Shown here one piece after another: positions 40,522-50,925 of a DNA stretch of 64,000 nucleotides (position 1 is its first letter; each line of letters opens with the position of its first letter). Origin of the DNA: Nitratireductor aquimarinus (GTDB lineage: Bacteria > Pseudomonadota > Alphaproteobacteria > Rhizobiales > Rhizobiaceae); the NCBI RefSeq assembly GCF_017255295.1, contig NZ_JAFKDE010000005.1, positions 1 to 64,000 on the forward strand. The letters run 5' to 3'. The position numbers and the translations under genes are program-made. Below the pieces are notes generated by a model that was not told the origin of the DNA, did not search any database, and saw only the letters and a list, made by a program, of their open reading frames with translations.

Positions 40522-42609
40522 CTATTCCAGAAAAACATCGACGCTGGCGGAACGTCCGGCCGCGTCGATCACCGTCAGGGTCGATGCGCCGCCGCCATCG
40601 GGCACCCAGCTTGCCCTGCGCCGCCGATAGGCGTCCGGCAGCGGCTCGCCATTGGCCAGCCAGCGGAACGGCGCGCGCCCGCCATTGATCTTGAGCGCCA
40701 GCGGCATGACCCGCGCCCCACGCGCAAGCCCCACATCGATGCGCGCACCCTGCGGCGGGAACACGATTTCCGGCGCGGGCTCCACCGGTGCACCGGCGCG
40801 AAACCCGCCGCCCGAGACGGAGAAACGCCGCATGGGAAACGGAAGATCGGACGCGGCAAGCCGGATCGCGCCTGCCGGTGCAGGCGGGAACGGAACGATG
40901 CCCACGCCCGAGCGTGAAAACGCCTCGAACAGGATGGGAGCGGCAGCCAGATAGCCGGTCAGCCCCGGCACCGCGCCGCCATCGGGCCGCCCGGCCCACA
41001 CGCCCAGCACATGCCGCCCGTCATAGCCGACCGACCACGCATCGCGGTAGCCATAGGACGTGCCCGTCTTGTATGCGATGCCGAGACGCGGCGCGTCGCT
41101 GGGCGGCGCGACACCGGACAGGATGTCCGCGACCTGCCATGTGGCCTGTGGCGTCAGCACGGAAGGGGGATGCGCGGCAATCTCTGTATCGTCCAGATAA
41201 TGCAGCGGGCGCACCCGCCCCCGATTGGCGAGCCCGCCATAAAGCTGCACCAGCCCTTCAAGCGTCAGCCCCGCACCGCCAAGCCCGATGGCAAGGCCCG
41301 GCGTCTCGCCGGGCGGAAGCGCGGGCGGCACGCCAGCACGTCGCATGCGCGCCACCAGCCGCACCGGCCCCACTGCATCGAGCAGCCGGATCGTCGGCAC
41401 GTTGAGCGACATCTGCAAGGCCGTGCGCACCGAGACGTCGCCCTGATAGGCCATGTCGAAATTGCGCGGGCGATATCCCGAGAAATTGCCGGGCCGGTCT
41501 TCGATCATGGTTTCCTGCATCACCAGCCCCTCCTCGAAGGCAAGGCCATAGATGAAGGGTTTGAGCGTGGAGCCCGGCGAGCGCTCTGCCACGCTCATGT
41601 CGATCCAGCCCGCGCGCGCGGCGTTGAAATACCCTGCCGACCCGACCCGCGCGAGCACTGCGCCGGTCTGCGCATCCGCCAGCACCATCGCCACGGAAAC
41701 GCGCGGCCCCAGCCCGCGCGCGGCTCTGGCGGCAACTTCCTCAAGGCCCGCCTGCGCGCGCCGGCTGATGGTCAGGTGATGCACACGCTCATCCGGCTCC
41801 GCCTGCACCACCGCATCGGCCAGATGCGCGGCATAGGCGGGCATGGGCAGACGACGCCCGGCAAGCTTCGCCTCAGACGCGCGCGCGACCTCGCTTTCGA
41901 TGATGACGCCAGCCCCCGCCATGCGCGCAAGCACCCGGTCGCGCGCGGCTTTTGCCGTCTGCGGATGCCGGTCAGGCCGGCGCGCTTCCGGCGATTGCGG
42001 CAGGGCGACCAGAAGAGCAGCCTCCTCCAGCCCCAGCTTGTGCGGCTCCTTGCCGAACCAGGCGAGGCTCGCCGCGCGCACCCCTTCAAGATTGCCGCCA
42101 TAGGGCGCGAGCGTCAGGTAGCGCTCCAGGATCTCCCGCTTGGAAAGCCTGCGTTCGATCTGAAGCGCGCGCGCGATCTGCCGAAACTTGGCGCTGAAGC
42201 TGCGCGCCGCGCGTGGCTCGGTGAGGCGGGCAAGCTGCATCGACAGTGTTGACCCGCCCGAGACGATGCGCCCGTTCCGCAAGAGCTGCAATGCGGCGCG
42301 GCCAAGCGCGCGCATGTCGACACCCGGATGCGACCAGAAGCGCTTGTCCTCATAGGCGACCAGCATCTTGAGAAACTGCGGGTCGAGCGTGTCGATATCC
42401 GCCGGCAGACGCCAGCGCCCGTCAGACGCCGCATAGGCCCGCAGCAGCGCCCCGTCTCGGTCGAGCACCTCCAGCGAAAGCGGGGCGGGATCAAGCGGCG
42501 GCGGATAGGCGGCGTCCAGCCGGTCGAGCGTCACCGCCCCGCCAATGGCGAGCAGGGCCGCAAGGCCAGCGGCCATGGCAACCCGGCGCATATGTCGACG
42601 CGTTTTCAT
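40522..42609 (-). CDS. pbpC: Penicillin-binding protein 1C
   Basis: 695 residues. N-terminal membrane anchor, glycosyltransferase domain with AYEDKRFWSHPGVD (catalytic Glu) and SGGSTLSMQLARL, then transpeptidase domain with SPGSTLKPFIYGLAF (Ser nucleophile in STLK), SLN and YKTGTSYGYRDAW. A C-terminal BiPBP_C-like beta domain ends the protein. It makes peptidoglycan, perhaps in repair. It lies 9 bases after the macroglobulin gene, the typical pairing. Confidence 0.95.
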   Translation of the reverse strand: MKTRRHMRRVAMAAGLAALLAIGGAVTLDRLDAAYPPPLDPAPLSLEVLDRDGALLRAYAASDGRWRLPADIDTLDPQFLKMLVAYEDKRFWSHPGVDMRALGRAALQLLRNGRIVSGGSTLSMQLARLTEPRAARSFSAKFRQIARALQIERRLSKREILERYLTLAPYGGNLEGVRAASLAWFGKEPHKLGLEEAALLVALPQSPEARRPDRHPQTAKAARDRVLARMAGAGVIIESEVARASEAKLAGRRLPMPAYAAHLADAVVQAEPDERVHHLTISRRAQAGLEEVAARAARGLGPRVSVAMVLADAQTGAVLARVGSAGYFNAARAGWIDMSVAERSPGSTLKPFIYGLAFEEGLVMQETMIEDRPGNFSGYRPRNFDMAYQGDVSVRTALQMSLNVPTIRLLDAVGPVRLVARMRRAGVPPALPPGETPGLAIGLGGAGLTLEGLVQLYGGLANRGRVRPLHYLDDTEIAAHPPSVLTPQATWQVADILSGVAPPSDAPRLGIAYKTGTSYGYRDAWSVGYDGRHVLGVWAGRPDGGAVPGLTGYLAAAPILFEAFSRSGVGIVPFPPAPAGAIRLAASDLPFPMRRFSVSGGGFRAGAPVEPAPEIVFPPQGARIDVGLARGARVMPLALKINGGRAPFRWLANGEPLPDAYRRRRASWVPDGGGASTLTVIDAAGRSASVDVFLE

Positions 42610-42618
42610 CGCCGCCGC

Positions 42619-45600
42619 CTACTGCCCCACGATCTCCATGAAGCCCGTGGCCGTGCGGGCGGAGAGCTGCGGACGGTACATGTCTTCCACGCTCGCCGCC
42701 GGATGCGTGTAGACGCCCGGCGTCACCGCACGCACCACATAGGCGAGCCGGAACTTGCCGCCGCCATTGCGGTCGAAGGCGGCGATGAAGCGGTCGTCAC
42801 GGAACTCGGTGTGAACCGCATCCGTCTCGCCAAGCCACTCGAAATTCGCCAGTTCGGCGCTGCCCACCAGGCGCGGATTGTCGATCTCGAAGCCCGCCGG
42901 CAACAGGTCGGAGACCAGAACGCGTGAAGGCCAGGCGTTCTGTTCCATCATCTCCAGAACCACCACATAGCGCTCGTTCTGGCGCGCGTCGGAGACATTC
43001 GCCTCTTCACCGTCCAGCGTGTAGTAGCGCCGCTCGATGGTGAAGCCCTCGCCGCCCGCCGGCAGCGGCTGCTGCGGCGCGGCCACGGTGGTGATCACTG
43101 CATCGACCGGCTCGTTGCCCTGATTGGCCACCGTCAGCGGCGCGGCCTCGATCTCCAGTCCCGAAAGCCGCCGCGAGAACGCGCCCGCATGGGCGTTGCC
43201 GTCCACGGTCAGGCGCAAATCGTCGCTCGACTGGCTCAGCGCACGGGCGGCCAAAAGCATCCACGCCTCGTCCTGCGTGCTCATGTAACGCGTGTCACCG
43301 CGCACATCGGCCACCAGATCGATCATCTGCGGCACCAGCGCCGGTTCGGGCCGGCTTTCCGCCGCCAGCGCCAGCATCGCCGCACCGTCGCGCAGACGCG
43401 ATCCGTAATCGGAGCGCGCCGTGTAACGCCCGCTCATGCCCTGAGCGAGACGGAAGGCGGAGGCAAAGCCCCGTTCCGCACGTTGCGCATCGCCGTAGAG
43501 CGCGAGACCCGCGGCAAGCTGCGCACGGGCCAGCGGCGTGGAGAACTCATCGAGCCGCGTGTCGAGATAGTAGCGCAGGTCACCGGCCGAAGCCTTGCGG
43601 TTGCGCGCCAGCACATAAAGCGCATAGGCGATCTCGCTGCCGCGCGAGGAGACATCCGTGTCATAGGCGAGCGTGTTCGAGAGGTTCTGCAGCGCTTGGC
43701 CCATCGCCGCCTCGGGCACGGCAAAGCCCTGCTCGCCGGCGCGGGTCAGGAAGTCCGTCACATAGGCGTCGAGCCACAGGTCGCCCGATCCCGGTCCCCA
43801 GAGACCGAAGCCGCCAGACGAAGACTGCGCGGCAAGCACGCTTGTGATGGCGTCCTCAATGCGCCCCTTCAGCGCCGGATCCTCTTCCAGCCCCGCAGCC
43901 TTTGAAAGCTCGCTCACATAGAGCAGCGGCAGCGCGCGGCTCGTGGTCTGCTCCGTGCATCCATAAGGATAGCGGTCGAGCGACATCAAAAGTGCCGGAA
44001 TGTCGAACCCGTCGGCCCGCGAGATGTTGAGGCTCACCGACGCGTTCTCGGCAAAGCTGTCTTCCAGAAGCGCGCCGTCCAGCGTGACACTGCCGCCATT
44101 GGCTGCAAGCGTCACCACGCTGCGGCTGGCAACCGGCATCACGCCAGGCCGCACCGGCAGGGGCACGCTTTTCTCCACGGCAAGCCCGCTCTCATGCGCA
44201 AGCGCCACCGTCAGCGCGCCCTCGCCCGTCTGGTTCGTCGCCGAAACAGGCACAGAGAGCGTGGCCCTGCCACCCGCCTCAAGCGTCACCGTATCGGAGA
44301 GCGACCGCAGATCGGCGTCCACCGGCCCTTCGGCCATCACCGTGAGGCGATAGTCACCGGCCGGGCCATCCGTGTTGGCGATTTCAAGCAGAAGCCGCGC
44401 CTCGTCGCCCGGCGCCAGGAAGCGCGGGAGGCTGGTGGTCAGCACAACGGGATCGCGGATGATCACATCCTGCTGCGCGCTGCCCACGCCCTTCTTCGAC
44501 CAGGCGACCGCCATGATGCGGGCCGTGCCGTTGAACTGCGGTATCTCGAAGGAGACCTCCGCTTTCCCGTCATCGTCCACCTTAACGATGCCGGAGAAAA
44601 AGGCGACCAGCTTCTGCGTCGGCGCGCTGCCGGTGGGCGCCATGCCCCCGCCATCGCCGCCGGTGCGCAGCCGGCCCATCGCGCCGAGCGAACCATCGAT
44701 CAACCGCCCGTAAATGTCGCGCATCTCGATGCCCAGCATGCGCTGGCCGAAATACCAGGCGTCCGGCTGTGGCGGCTCGTAGCGCGTCAGATTGAGAATG
44801 CCCACATCGACCGCCGCAACGGTCACATAGGCTTCTTCACCCGGTTCCAGCCCGCCAACGCTGACGGGAATTGAAAGGGCAGCATCGGGGCGCGCCTGTT
44901 CCTCCACGCCGAGTTCAACCGAAAGGTCACGCGCACCCGGATCAACCTTGAGCCAGCGCACGCCGATGGCGCGCATGGGCAGGCGGTTTTCGGCATCGTC
45001 GCCGGGGCGGAACAGCGTTGCGGTCACATAGGCCCCGGCCCCCAGCGTGTCGGTCACCGGAATGTCCACGGTCGCGCCGGCTTCCGGCACGTTTGCGGTA
45101 AAGGTTTCAAGCAGGCTCTCGGACCCCACCGTCACCAGAACCTCGCCGGCAAAGCGGGGCGAAATCTTCAGCTTCGCCGTCTCACCCACCGCATAGGCGT
45201 CTCGGTCGAGCGCCACTTCCAGCCCGTCCGGCGTCTCGGTGGAACCGGCCTCCACATACCAGCCGGAATCGAACGCCGCGCTGGTGATCGGCCCGCCCGC
45301 ATCCGGGCTTTCCACCTCAAGGCGATAGCGCCCCCAGTCCACGGAAACGCCGATCTGCGGCTCGCTGTCGGCCTTAGCATCCACCGTTCCCTCGCGCACG
45401 AGGCTCGTCGTGGTGATCGGCTCATAGTTCCAGGAACCGCCATCGCGATACCACTGATAGTGCCGCTCCACCTTCAGCAGTTTCCATTCGAGGCCGTCCA
45501 TGGCGATGCGCTCACCCTTCGGATCGACTGCGATCACGCGGAAATTCGCCGTCGCTCCCTCGGCAACGCGACCGCCGGTGAATTCCGGCTTCAGGCCGAT

Positions 45601-48081
45601 CATCGCGCTTTCCGGCTCGACACCGATCTCCAGCGCACGCTCCACGGCGCGGCCGCCGGCCTCGCGCATGCGCACGCTGACATCCGCCTTCAGGAGACGC
45701 GTGGTGGATGGCGCGCCATCCAGCGCCACCGGGAACCGCGCCTGCCCTTCCGCATCGGTCTCGGGCAGACCGGGCAGCGAAACGCGCAGCGCCTCCACAT
45801 CCTCCTCGTCATCAAGGCCGAAGACATAGCCGGGGAAGGCTTTCCATTCGCGCGTCGGCGCGACCGTCAGTTCGCCTTCAAGCGCAAGCCCCGCCGCCGG
45901 TGCACCATAGAGATAGCGGCCATCGACGGTCACATCCGTCACACCACCGACCGGCACGGTCTCATCGGCGCTCGCAAGCTCGAACTCGGTGCGGTCGGGC
46001 ACGAAATCCTCGACCAGAAAATTCTTTTCGGCCAGCGCCGGCTTTTTCGGATCGGCATAAATGCCGAGCACCCAGGTGCCGCGCATCGCGCTTCCGGGCA
46101 GATCGAGCGCCACCGCATGACCGCCAAGCGCCGCGCCATCCGAAACGACGCGCCGGTCCTCCACGCCGTCGGGGCGGCGGAAGATGAAGGTCAGCGGCAG
46201 ATCCTCGACCGCATCCGAAGCGGGATTGCGCGTGAGCGCGCTCGCATGCACCGTCTCGCCGGCGCGATAGATGCCACGCTCCGTCCAAGCGAACACGTCG
46301 AGCGGTCCGGGCGAAGGACGCCCCGTCACGCCACGATCCGAAAGATCGAAGCCCGCGCGCGTCATGTCGAGGAAGACGAAATCCTCAGTCCCGTTTTCAG
46401 CAATGATCGCCGCCGGCGCGAGACCGGAAGAACCGCGCGCCAGACCGGGATCGAAGCGCGCATGGCCATCGCCATCGGTCTCCACCTCGCCAAGCACCTC
46501 ATTGTTGCGCGCCACGAGCTTGAGCTTCAGTCCATCGAGCGGCTTCGCGCTCGCAAGCGAACGCGCGAAGACCGAAAGCCCGTCCTCACCGGCAAAGGTG
46601 GAAAGCCCGATATCGGAGACAAGGAACCACTGCGTGGCGCGGTTGTCCCAGTTCTGGCTCCGGTCGCCCTCCGGCACCGCCGTCATCATGTAGACGCCGG
46701 GTTTGCGCTCCGGCACCGCCTCATCGATGGGAATGCTGGTGACAACATCCTTGTTCAGTTCGGCGTCCACCTCGATCATGCCTTCGAAGACGGGCGCGCC
46801 CATCTGGTCGGCCACCTCGTCCACCGCATATTCGTTGAGCTGGCGCAGGAACTGCCCCTCGCTCAGAAGACGCGCCAGCGCGCGGTCACCGACGCGATAC
46901 ACGGACAGCGTCGCGCTGTCGGCATTCACGGAAACGAACGGGATGCCCCGGCGCGCCGAGGACGGCAGCACGAAATTGTCGCCGGTAAAGCGCAGCGAAG
47001 GCGCGCGGTCCCGCACGTAGATTTCGAGCGGCACCGGCTCGGCAATCACCTCGCCAATGGCCGCCGGCAGGCCCTGCCGGATGACGATGCGGTACTGTTC
47101 GCCATGCTTCAGACCGCTGACGCAAAGCTCCTTGTCGCTGCGGTCAACGGCGAAGGAGCGCAGATTGTCGACGGTCACGAACTGGGCGTAGTCGACGCCG
47201 CTCTTCACCAGCTCCTCGGAAAACTGAACGCAGGCGCGCGGCGTGGCGCTGTCGGAATCGACCGAATGATCGATCACGCGGAACCCCTTGCGGCGCTTGA
47301 GATCGGCATAAGCCTCCTGCACATCGCGCGCGGTCCTGAGCGCCAGGCTCGCCTCATAGGCGCTGAGCGCGGGGCGGAACAGGTTGCGCCGCTCAAGAGC
47401 CGGCGCAAGAACGGCCAGCGCTTCGGCGCGATCATCGGTGCTGCGCGACAGATTGTAGGCGTTCACGGCTGCACCCGTGCCGGCGCGCTGCAGACGATAG
47501 AGGTTCATCTCGCCGGCTGGCTGCGCCACCGTCGCGGCGCGCGCAAGCCGAGACCACAGGCCCGCATTGTCAGGCTCCACCACAAGGGCTGCGGTATAGG
47601 CCCGGATCGCATTGAGCGGATCATTGTTCGCAAGCGCCTGCCCGCCTGCGGCGGTCAGGGCAGCGAAACCGGCATTGACGGCATTCTGCGTGCGCAGCAC
47701 CTCGTCACGATATTGATCCGCCTCGCGCAGCACATGTTCGGGCACGAAGCGCAGCGCCGGCGGCGCGCCAAGATCGGCAGCAGCGCCGCTCACCACCACC
47801 TTGCCGGCCACCGCTCCCTCGAACGGATCGAGGCGGTTGAAATCCGACTTCAGGAAGCACCATTGCGCGCTGGTGTTGTAGGTGAAGGCCCGGCACTGCG
47901 GATCGGCAAGGCACACCGCCTTGCACTGGTCGAGCGTCACATCCTTTTCGGTGCGCAGGTCGAAACCGAAATAATCGGCATTCTCGCTGGTCACGATCCG
48001 GCGCGCATCCTGCGCGGCAGCCATTGCTGCAAACCCGAAAACAAAAATAAAAAACAGGGAGAGTCCGCGTGCCGCACGCAT
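42619..48081 (-). CDS. yfhM-like: Bacterial alpha-2-macroglobulin with N-terminal PAN/Apple domain
   Basis: 1,820 residues. A signal peptide ends near AAAQDARR with no lipobox Cys, so it is probably periplasmic and soluble rather than a lipoprotein like E. coli YfhM. Residues 30-90 form a Cys-rich PAN/Apple domain (VTLDQCKAVCLADPQCRAF, SAQWCFLKSDF). Many macroglobulin beta domains follow. The thioester motif GCTEQ with Cys1375 is intact, inside an alpha-toroid domain (DRYPYGCTEQTTSRALPLLY). It should trap invading proteases and protect peptidoglycan, working with PBP1C encoded next. Confidence 0.95.
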   Translation of the reverse strand: MRAARGLSLFFIFVFGFAAMAAAQDARRIVTSENADYFGFDLRTEKDVTLDQCKAVCLADPQCRAFTYNTSAQWCFLKSDFNRLDPFEGAVAGKVVVSGAAADLGAPPALRFVPEHVLREADQYRDEVLRTQNAVNAGFAALTAAGGQALANNDPLNAIRAYTAALVVEPDNAGLWSRLARAATVAQPAGEMNLYRLQRAGTGAAVNAYNLSRSTDDRAEALAVLAPALERRNLFRPALSAYEASLALRTARDVQEAYADLKRRKGFRVIDHSVDSDSATPRACVQFSEELVKSGVDYAQFVTVDNLRSFAVDRSDKELCVSGLKHGEQYRIVIRQGLPAAIGEVIAEPVPLEIYVRDRAPSLRFTGDNFVLPSSARRGIPFVSVNADSATLSVYRVGDRALARLLSEGQFLRQLNEYAVDEVADQMGAPVFEGMIEVDAELNKDVVTSIPIDEAVPERKPGVYMMTAVPEGDRSQNWDNRATQWFLVSDIGLSTFAGEDGLSVFARSLASAKPLDGLKLKLVARNNEVLGEVETDGDGHARFDPGLARGSSGLAPAAIIAENGTEDFVFLDMTRAGFDLSDRGVTGRPSPGPLDVFAWTERGIYRAGETVHASALTRNPASDAVEDLPLTFIFRRPDGVEDRRVVSDGAALGGHAVALDLPGSAMRGTWVLGIYADPKKPALAEKNFLVEDFVPDRTEFELASADETVPVGGVTDVTVDGRYLYGAPAAGLALEGELTVAPTREWKAFPGYVFGLDDEEDVEALRVSLPGLPETDAEGQARFPVALDGAPSTTRLLKADVSVRMREAGGRAVERALEIGVEPESAMIGLKPEFTGGRVAEGATANFRVIAVDPKGERIAMDGLEWKLLKVERHYQWYRDGGSWNYEPITTTSLVREGTVDAKADSEPQIGVSVDWGRYRLEVESPDAGGPITSAAFDSGWYVEAGSTETPDGLEVALDRDAYAVGETAKLKISPRFAGEVLVTVGSESLLETFTANVPEAGATVDIPVTDTLGAGAYVTATLFRPGDDAENRLPMRAIGVRWLKVDPGARDLSVELGVEEQARPDAALSIPVSVGGLEPGEEAYVTVAAVDVGILNLTRYEPPQPDAWYFGQRMLGIEMRDIYGRLIDGSLGAMGRLRTGGDGGGMAPTGSAPTQKLVAFFSGIVKVDDDGKAEVSFEIPQFNGTARIMAVAWSKKGVGSAQQDVIIRDPVVLTTSLPRFLAPGDEARLLLEIANTDGPAGDYRLTVMAEGPVDADLRSLSDTVTLEAGGRATLSVPVSATNQTGEGALTVALAHESGLAVEKSVPLPVRPGVMPVASRSVVTLAANGGSVTLDGALLEDSFAENASVSLNISRADGFDIPALLMSLDRYPYGCTEQTTSRALPLLYVSELSKAAGLEEDPALKGRIEDAITSVLAAQSSSGGFGLWGPGSGDLWLDAYVTDFLTRAGEQGFAVPEAAMGQALQNLSNTLAYDTDVSSRGSEIAYALYVLARNRKASAGDLRYYLDTRLDEFSTPLARAQLAAGLALYGDAQRAERGFASAFRLAQGMSGRYTARSDYGSRLRDGAAMLALAAESRPEPALVPQMIDLVADVRGDTRYMSTQDEAWMLLAARALSQSSDDLRLTVDGNAHAGAFSRRLSGLEIEAAPLTVANQGNEPVDAVITTVAAPQQPLPAGGEGFTIERRYYTLDGEEANVSDARQNERYVVVLEMMEQNAWPSRVLVSDLLPAGFEIDNPRLVGSAELANFEWLGETDAVHTEFRDDRFIAAFDRNGGGKFRLAYVVRAVTPGVYTHPAASVEDMYRPQLSARTATGFMEIVGQ

Positions 48082-48214
48082 AGCAATCCTCCAGGCGCTG
48101 CCGATATCGTCCCCTTGATATTGGGACAGCTTAGCAAAAGCCAGTCAACAGGCCCGGAGAATTATTGCCCAAAGGCGCGAAGACGCCCTCTTATGCTTAC
48201 AGACCCTTTTATGG

Positions 48215-48988
48215 TTACAGACCCCTGGGATGGGTCATGAACTCTTCGATGATCTCTTCCGGCGGTTTGACGAAATCCGAGGTGCGGCTGACGCCAAGGC
48301 CGGTCAGCCCCTTCAGCTTCACGGCCATTTCCGCCAGCTTCACGACAATCGGAATGCCGTTGATCACCGGCGCGCCATCCACCCGGTGCGCCTGCAATTG
48401 CGAGAACAGAAGCATGGGAATGCCGCCGCCGGGTATGAGCACGTCCACGCCCTCATCCACCAGCGGCCGGGCCTGCTCCTCAAACAGGGCGCGCACGGTT
48501 TCAAGCCGCTCATCGGAACCGAAGGCGGCAAGGATCTGCCCCGGCTCGAAATCCATGGCGTGCACACCGGTCACGCGTTCGCCGAGACCGTATTTGCCGA
48601 TCTGGTGGTGAAACCAGGGAATGTAACGCCGGTTGATGGTGACGATGCCCGAGCGCTGGCCAAGCTGGCAGGCATGCAGCATGGACGCCTCCCCCATGCC
48701 CAGCACCGGAATGTCGACCACCGACCGCGCTTCATAGAGGCCGGCATCCTGAAAATGCCCGATGATGAAGGCGTCATAGCCCTCGCGCTCGGCCCGCACC
48801 GCATTGCAGATCACCTCGCGCGCGCAGCGAAACTCCACGATGGCGTGGGCGTAGCTGTCATGCGGGGTAATGCCCTTGATGTCGATCTCAGTGCCGGGGT
48901 CCACAATGGCGTCGAGATGCTTCCTCAGTTCATCCCAGTAGCCCGCGCCATTCTCGTAATCGACATAGCTTTGATACCAGATCTTCAT
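48215..48988 (-). CDS. Asp/Glu/hydantoin racemase-family enzyme
   Basis: 257 residues from the ATG at 48988. Racemase pattern: MKIWYQSYVDYENGAGYWDE, then ARSVVDIPVLGMGEASMLHA, a VDVLIPGGGIPMLLF stretch, and VINGIPIVVKLAEMAVKL. The usual second catalytic Cys is replaced around the PGGG segment, so the reaction may not be classic two-Cys racemisation; related enzymes are maleate isomerases and decarboxylases. Last gene of the leftward catabolic operon, just after a TRAP transporter, so it may act on the imported substrate. Confidence 0.75.
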   Translation of the reverse strand: MKIWYQSYVDYENGAGYWDELRKHLDAIVDPGTEIDIKGITPHDSYAHAIVEFRCAREVICNAVRAEREGYDAFIIGHFQDAGLYEARSVVDIPVLGMGEASMLHACQLGQRSGIVTINRRYIPWFHHQIGKYGLGERVTGVHAMDFEPGQILAAFGSDERLETVRALFEEQARPLVDEGVDVLIPGGGIPMLLFSQLQAHRVDGAPVINGIPIVVKLAEMAVKLKGLTGLGVSRTSDFVKPPEEIIEEFMTHPRGL

Positions 48989-48992
48989 GACG

Positions 48993-50309
48993 TCAGCTCC
49001 TGATGAGGCCCGGCAGCCAGAGGGCCAGCTGCGGGAAAAGCGCAAGCAGCACGACCAAAAGCAGCGTGCAGGCGATGTAGGGCAGCGCGGCCCGCGCCAC
49101 CTGCCCGATGGTCGTCCCCCTCGGGCTCACGCCAACCATGACGAAGAGCAGGAGACCGAAGGGCGGCGTCGCAAGACTGAGTTCCAGCGCCAGAAGCATC
49201 ACCACGCCGAACCAGATCTGGTCGAACCCATAGAGCCCCACCAGCGGCATGAAAATCGGCAGGGTCAGCATCATGATCGAGAGCTGATCCATGAACATGC
49301 CGAGAAGCAGAAGCACGAGGAACATGACCGCAAGCACCACATAGGCGTTGAGCTCGAAACTGGTGGCAAACGAGATCAGGCCCGAAGACGCGCCGGAGAA
49401 GGCGAGGATCTGCGAGAAGGTGGTCGAGCCGACGATGATCATCAGCATCATGGCCGACACTTTGAGCGTGCCGGTCAGCGAGCGCACCACGGCCTGCCAA
49501 CTCAGCGTGCGATAGCACGCCGCCAGCACGACGACGGACAGCGCACCGAAGGCTGCGGATTCGGTCGGCGTCGCCCAGCCGAGCAGGATCAGCCCGACCA
49601 CCGCGAACACGACGATGCCCATGGGCATGACGTCCACCAGAACCGCCCGCATGATCTCGGAAAGGCTTGCCCGTTCCGCCGCATAGCCGGGGGCGGCATC
49701 CGGATCGAGCGCGATCTGTATGCGGATCGTGGCGATGAACAGCGCCGCCAGAAGCAGCCCCGGCACCAGCCCCGCGATCAGCAGCGCACCCACATCGATG
49801 CGCGCCAGCGAACCAAGCAGCACGGCCAGCGAGGATGGCGGAATGATCATGGCCAGACCGCCGGTCGCCAGGATCGGCCCCATGATCATGTGCGGCTTGT
49901 ATCCGCGCTTGATCATGTCGGGCATCAGCGTCGTGCCGAGCATCGCCGTGTTGGCCATGGACGATCCCGACAGTGTGGCGAAGATCGTGCCGCCGCCCAC
50001 GGTCAGATAGGAAAGCCGCCCCTTGATGCCGCCAAAACACTTGTCGAGCGCATCGAACACGCGAATGGCAAGCCCCGTGTGGAACAGAAGCTCGCCCATG
50101 ATGAGAAACAGCGGCACCGGCACCAGTGCGAAACTGGTGACGGATGTGGAGGCATTGGCGACAAGCTGGTCGATGCCGATCATGCCGCCCATGAAGATGT
50201 AGACGCCGACAATGTTGATCGCCAGAAACGCGATGGCCACCGGCATACCGAAGAACATCAGGAACAGGAGCCCCCCGATCATCAGGAGGGCGGATTCGTA
50301 CCAGACCAT
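48993..50309 (-). CDS. dctM: TRAP transporter large membrane subunit (DctM), system 2
   Basis: 438 residues from the ATG at 50309, which shares a base with the DctQ stop. About 12 helices; characteristic SGSSMANTAMLGTTLMPDMI and GPILATGGLAMIIPPSSLAV stretches and the C-terminal PLVGLYGFDQIWFGVVMLLA. It carries out Na+-coupled uptake with DctQ and a periplasmic binding protein. Transport role clear, substrate unknown. Confidence 0.95.
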   Translation of the reverse strand: MVWYESALLMIGGLLFLMFFGMPVAIAFLAINIVGVYIFMGGMIGIDQLVANASTSVTSFALVPVPLFLIMGELLFHTGLAIRVFDALDKCFGGIKGRLSYLTVGGGTIFATLSGSSMANTAMLGTTLMPDMIKRGYKPHMIMGPILATGGLAMIIPPSSLAVLLGSLARIDVGALLIAGLVPGLLLAALFIATIRIQIALDPDAAPGYAAERASLSEIMRAVLVDVMPMGIVVFAVVGLILLGWATPTESAAFGALSVVVLAACYRTLSWQAVVRSLTGTLKVSAMMLMIIVGSTTFSQILAFSGASSGLISFATSFELNAYVVLAVMFLVLLLLGMFMDQLSIMMLTLPIFMPLVGLYGFDQIWFGVVMLLALELSLATPPFGLLLFVMVGVSPRGTTIGQVARAALPYIACTLLLVVLLALFPQLALWLPGLIRS

Positions 50310-50806
50310 CAGTGTGCTCCCCCGCTGCCGGTATAGGTTTCGCCGCGAAGCAGCATGCGCAGGAACTCCAGCGCCATCAGGCCGAAGCCCGTGGACAGCA
50401 TGGCGTAAAGAACCCAGGAGGGAATGTTGATGGAGCGCATGTCGACCGCGCGCGACTGCACCATTTCCAGCCCCACCGCCGCCGAGCGCCAGCACAGGAG
50501 GCCAAGCGTCAGGATGGCGAGAACCAGCACGACCCGCCCCGCCAGAAGGCGCGCGCCGTCAGGCATCGCCCCCACGAAGGAGGAGATCGCCACATGCCCG
50601 TTGTTGCGCACCAGCCAGGGCGCGGCCGCCATGGTGGAGAACAGCATCACATATTCGACGATGGCGCTGGTCGACTGGAACGGCCGGAAACCGGTGTTGC
50701 GCAGCACGACATCGACAATGATGGCGGCAGAAATGAAAACGAGACTGGCTGCGCCCAGCACAGCCAGTCCGTTGATGATCCAGTTGTAGATGCGTAGCAG
50801 AAACAT
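50309..50806 (-). CDS. dctQ: TRAP transporter small membrane subunit (DctQ), system 2
   Basis: 165 residues with four helices. VLGAASLVFISAAIIVDVVL, VVLRNTGF and a last helix near PSWVLYAMLSTGFGLMALEF fit the DctQ pattern. It pairs with the large subunit next to it, sharing a base with its start. It lies 119 bases after the binding-protein gene. Confidence 0.92.
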   Translation of the reverse strand: MFLLRIYNWIINGLAVLGAASLVFISAAIIVDVVLRNTGFRPFQSTSAIVEYVMLFSTMAAAPWLVRNNGHVAISSFVGAMPDGARLLAGRVVLVLAILTLGLLCWRSAAVGLEMVQSRAVDMRSINIPSWVLYAMLSTGFGLMALEFLRMLLRGETYTGSGGAH

Positions 50807-50925
50807 GGCGCGCGGCTTTTCAAAAGTGGTGCGGGGGAATGCCCTGCGGGCAACCCCGGAGCGATGTGAAACGCCTCTCCGGGATCGCCCGTCAAGGGAA
50901 GCTCAAGGCTTCCGCCGGCACGGGA

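Noticed and set aside
45460-48240. A 926-residue open frame on the plus strand
   Set aside because: It is antisense to the macroglobulin gene, rich in Arg/His with no domain, and arises from high-GC codon use.
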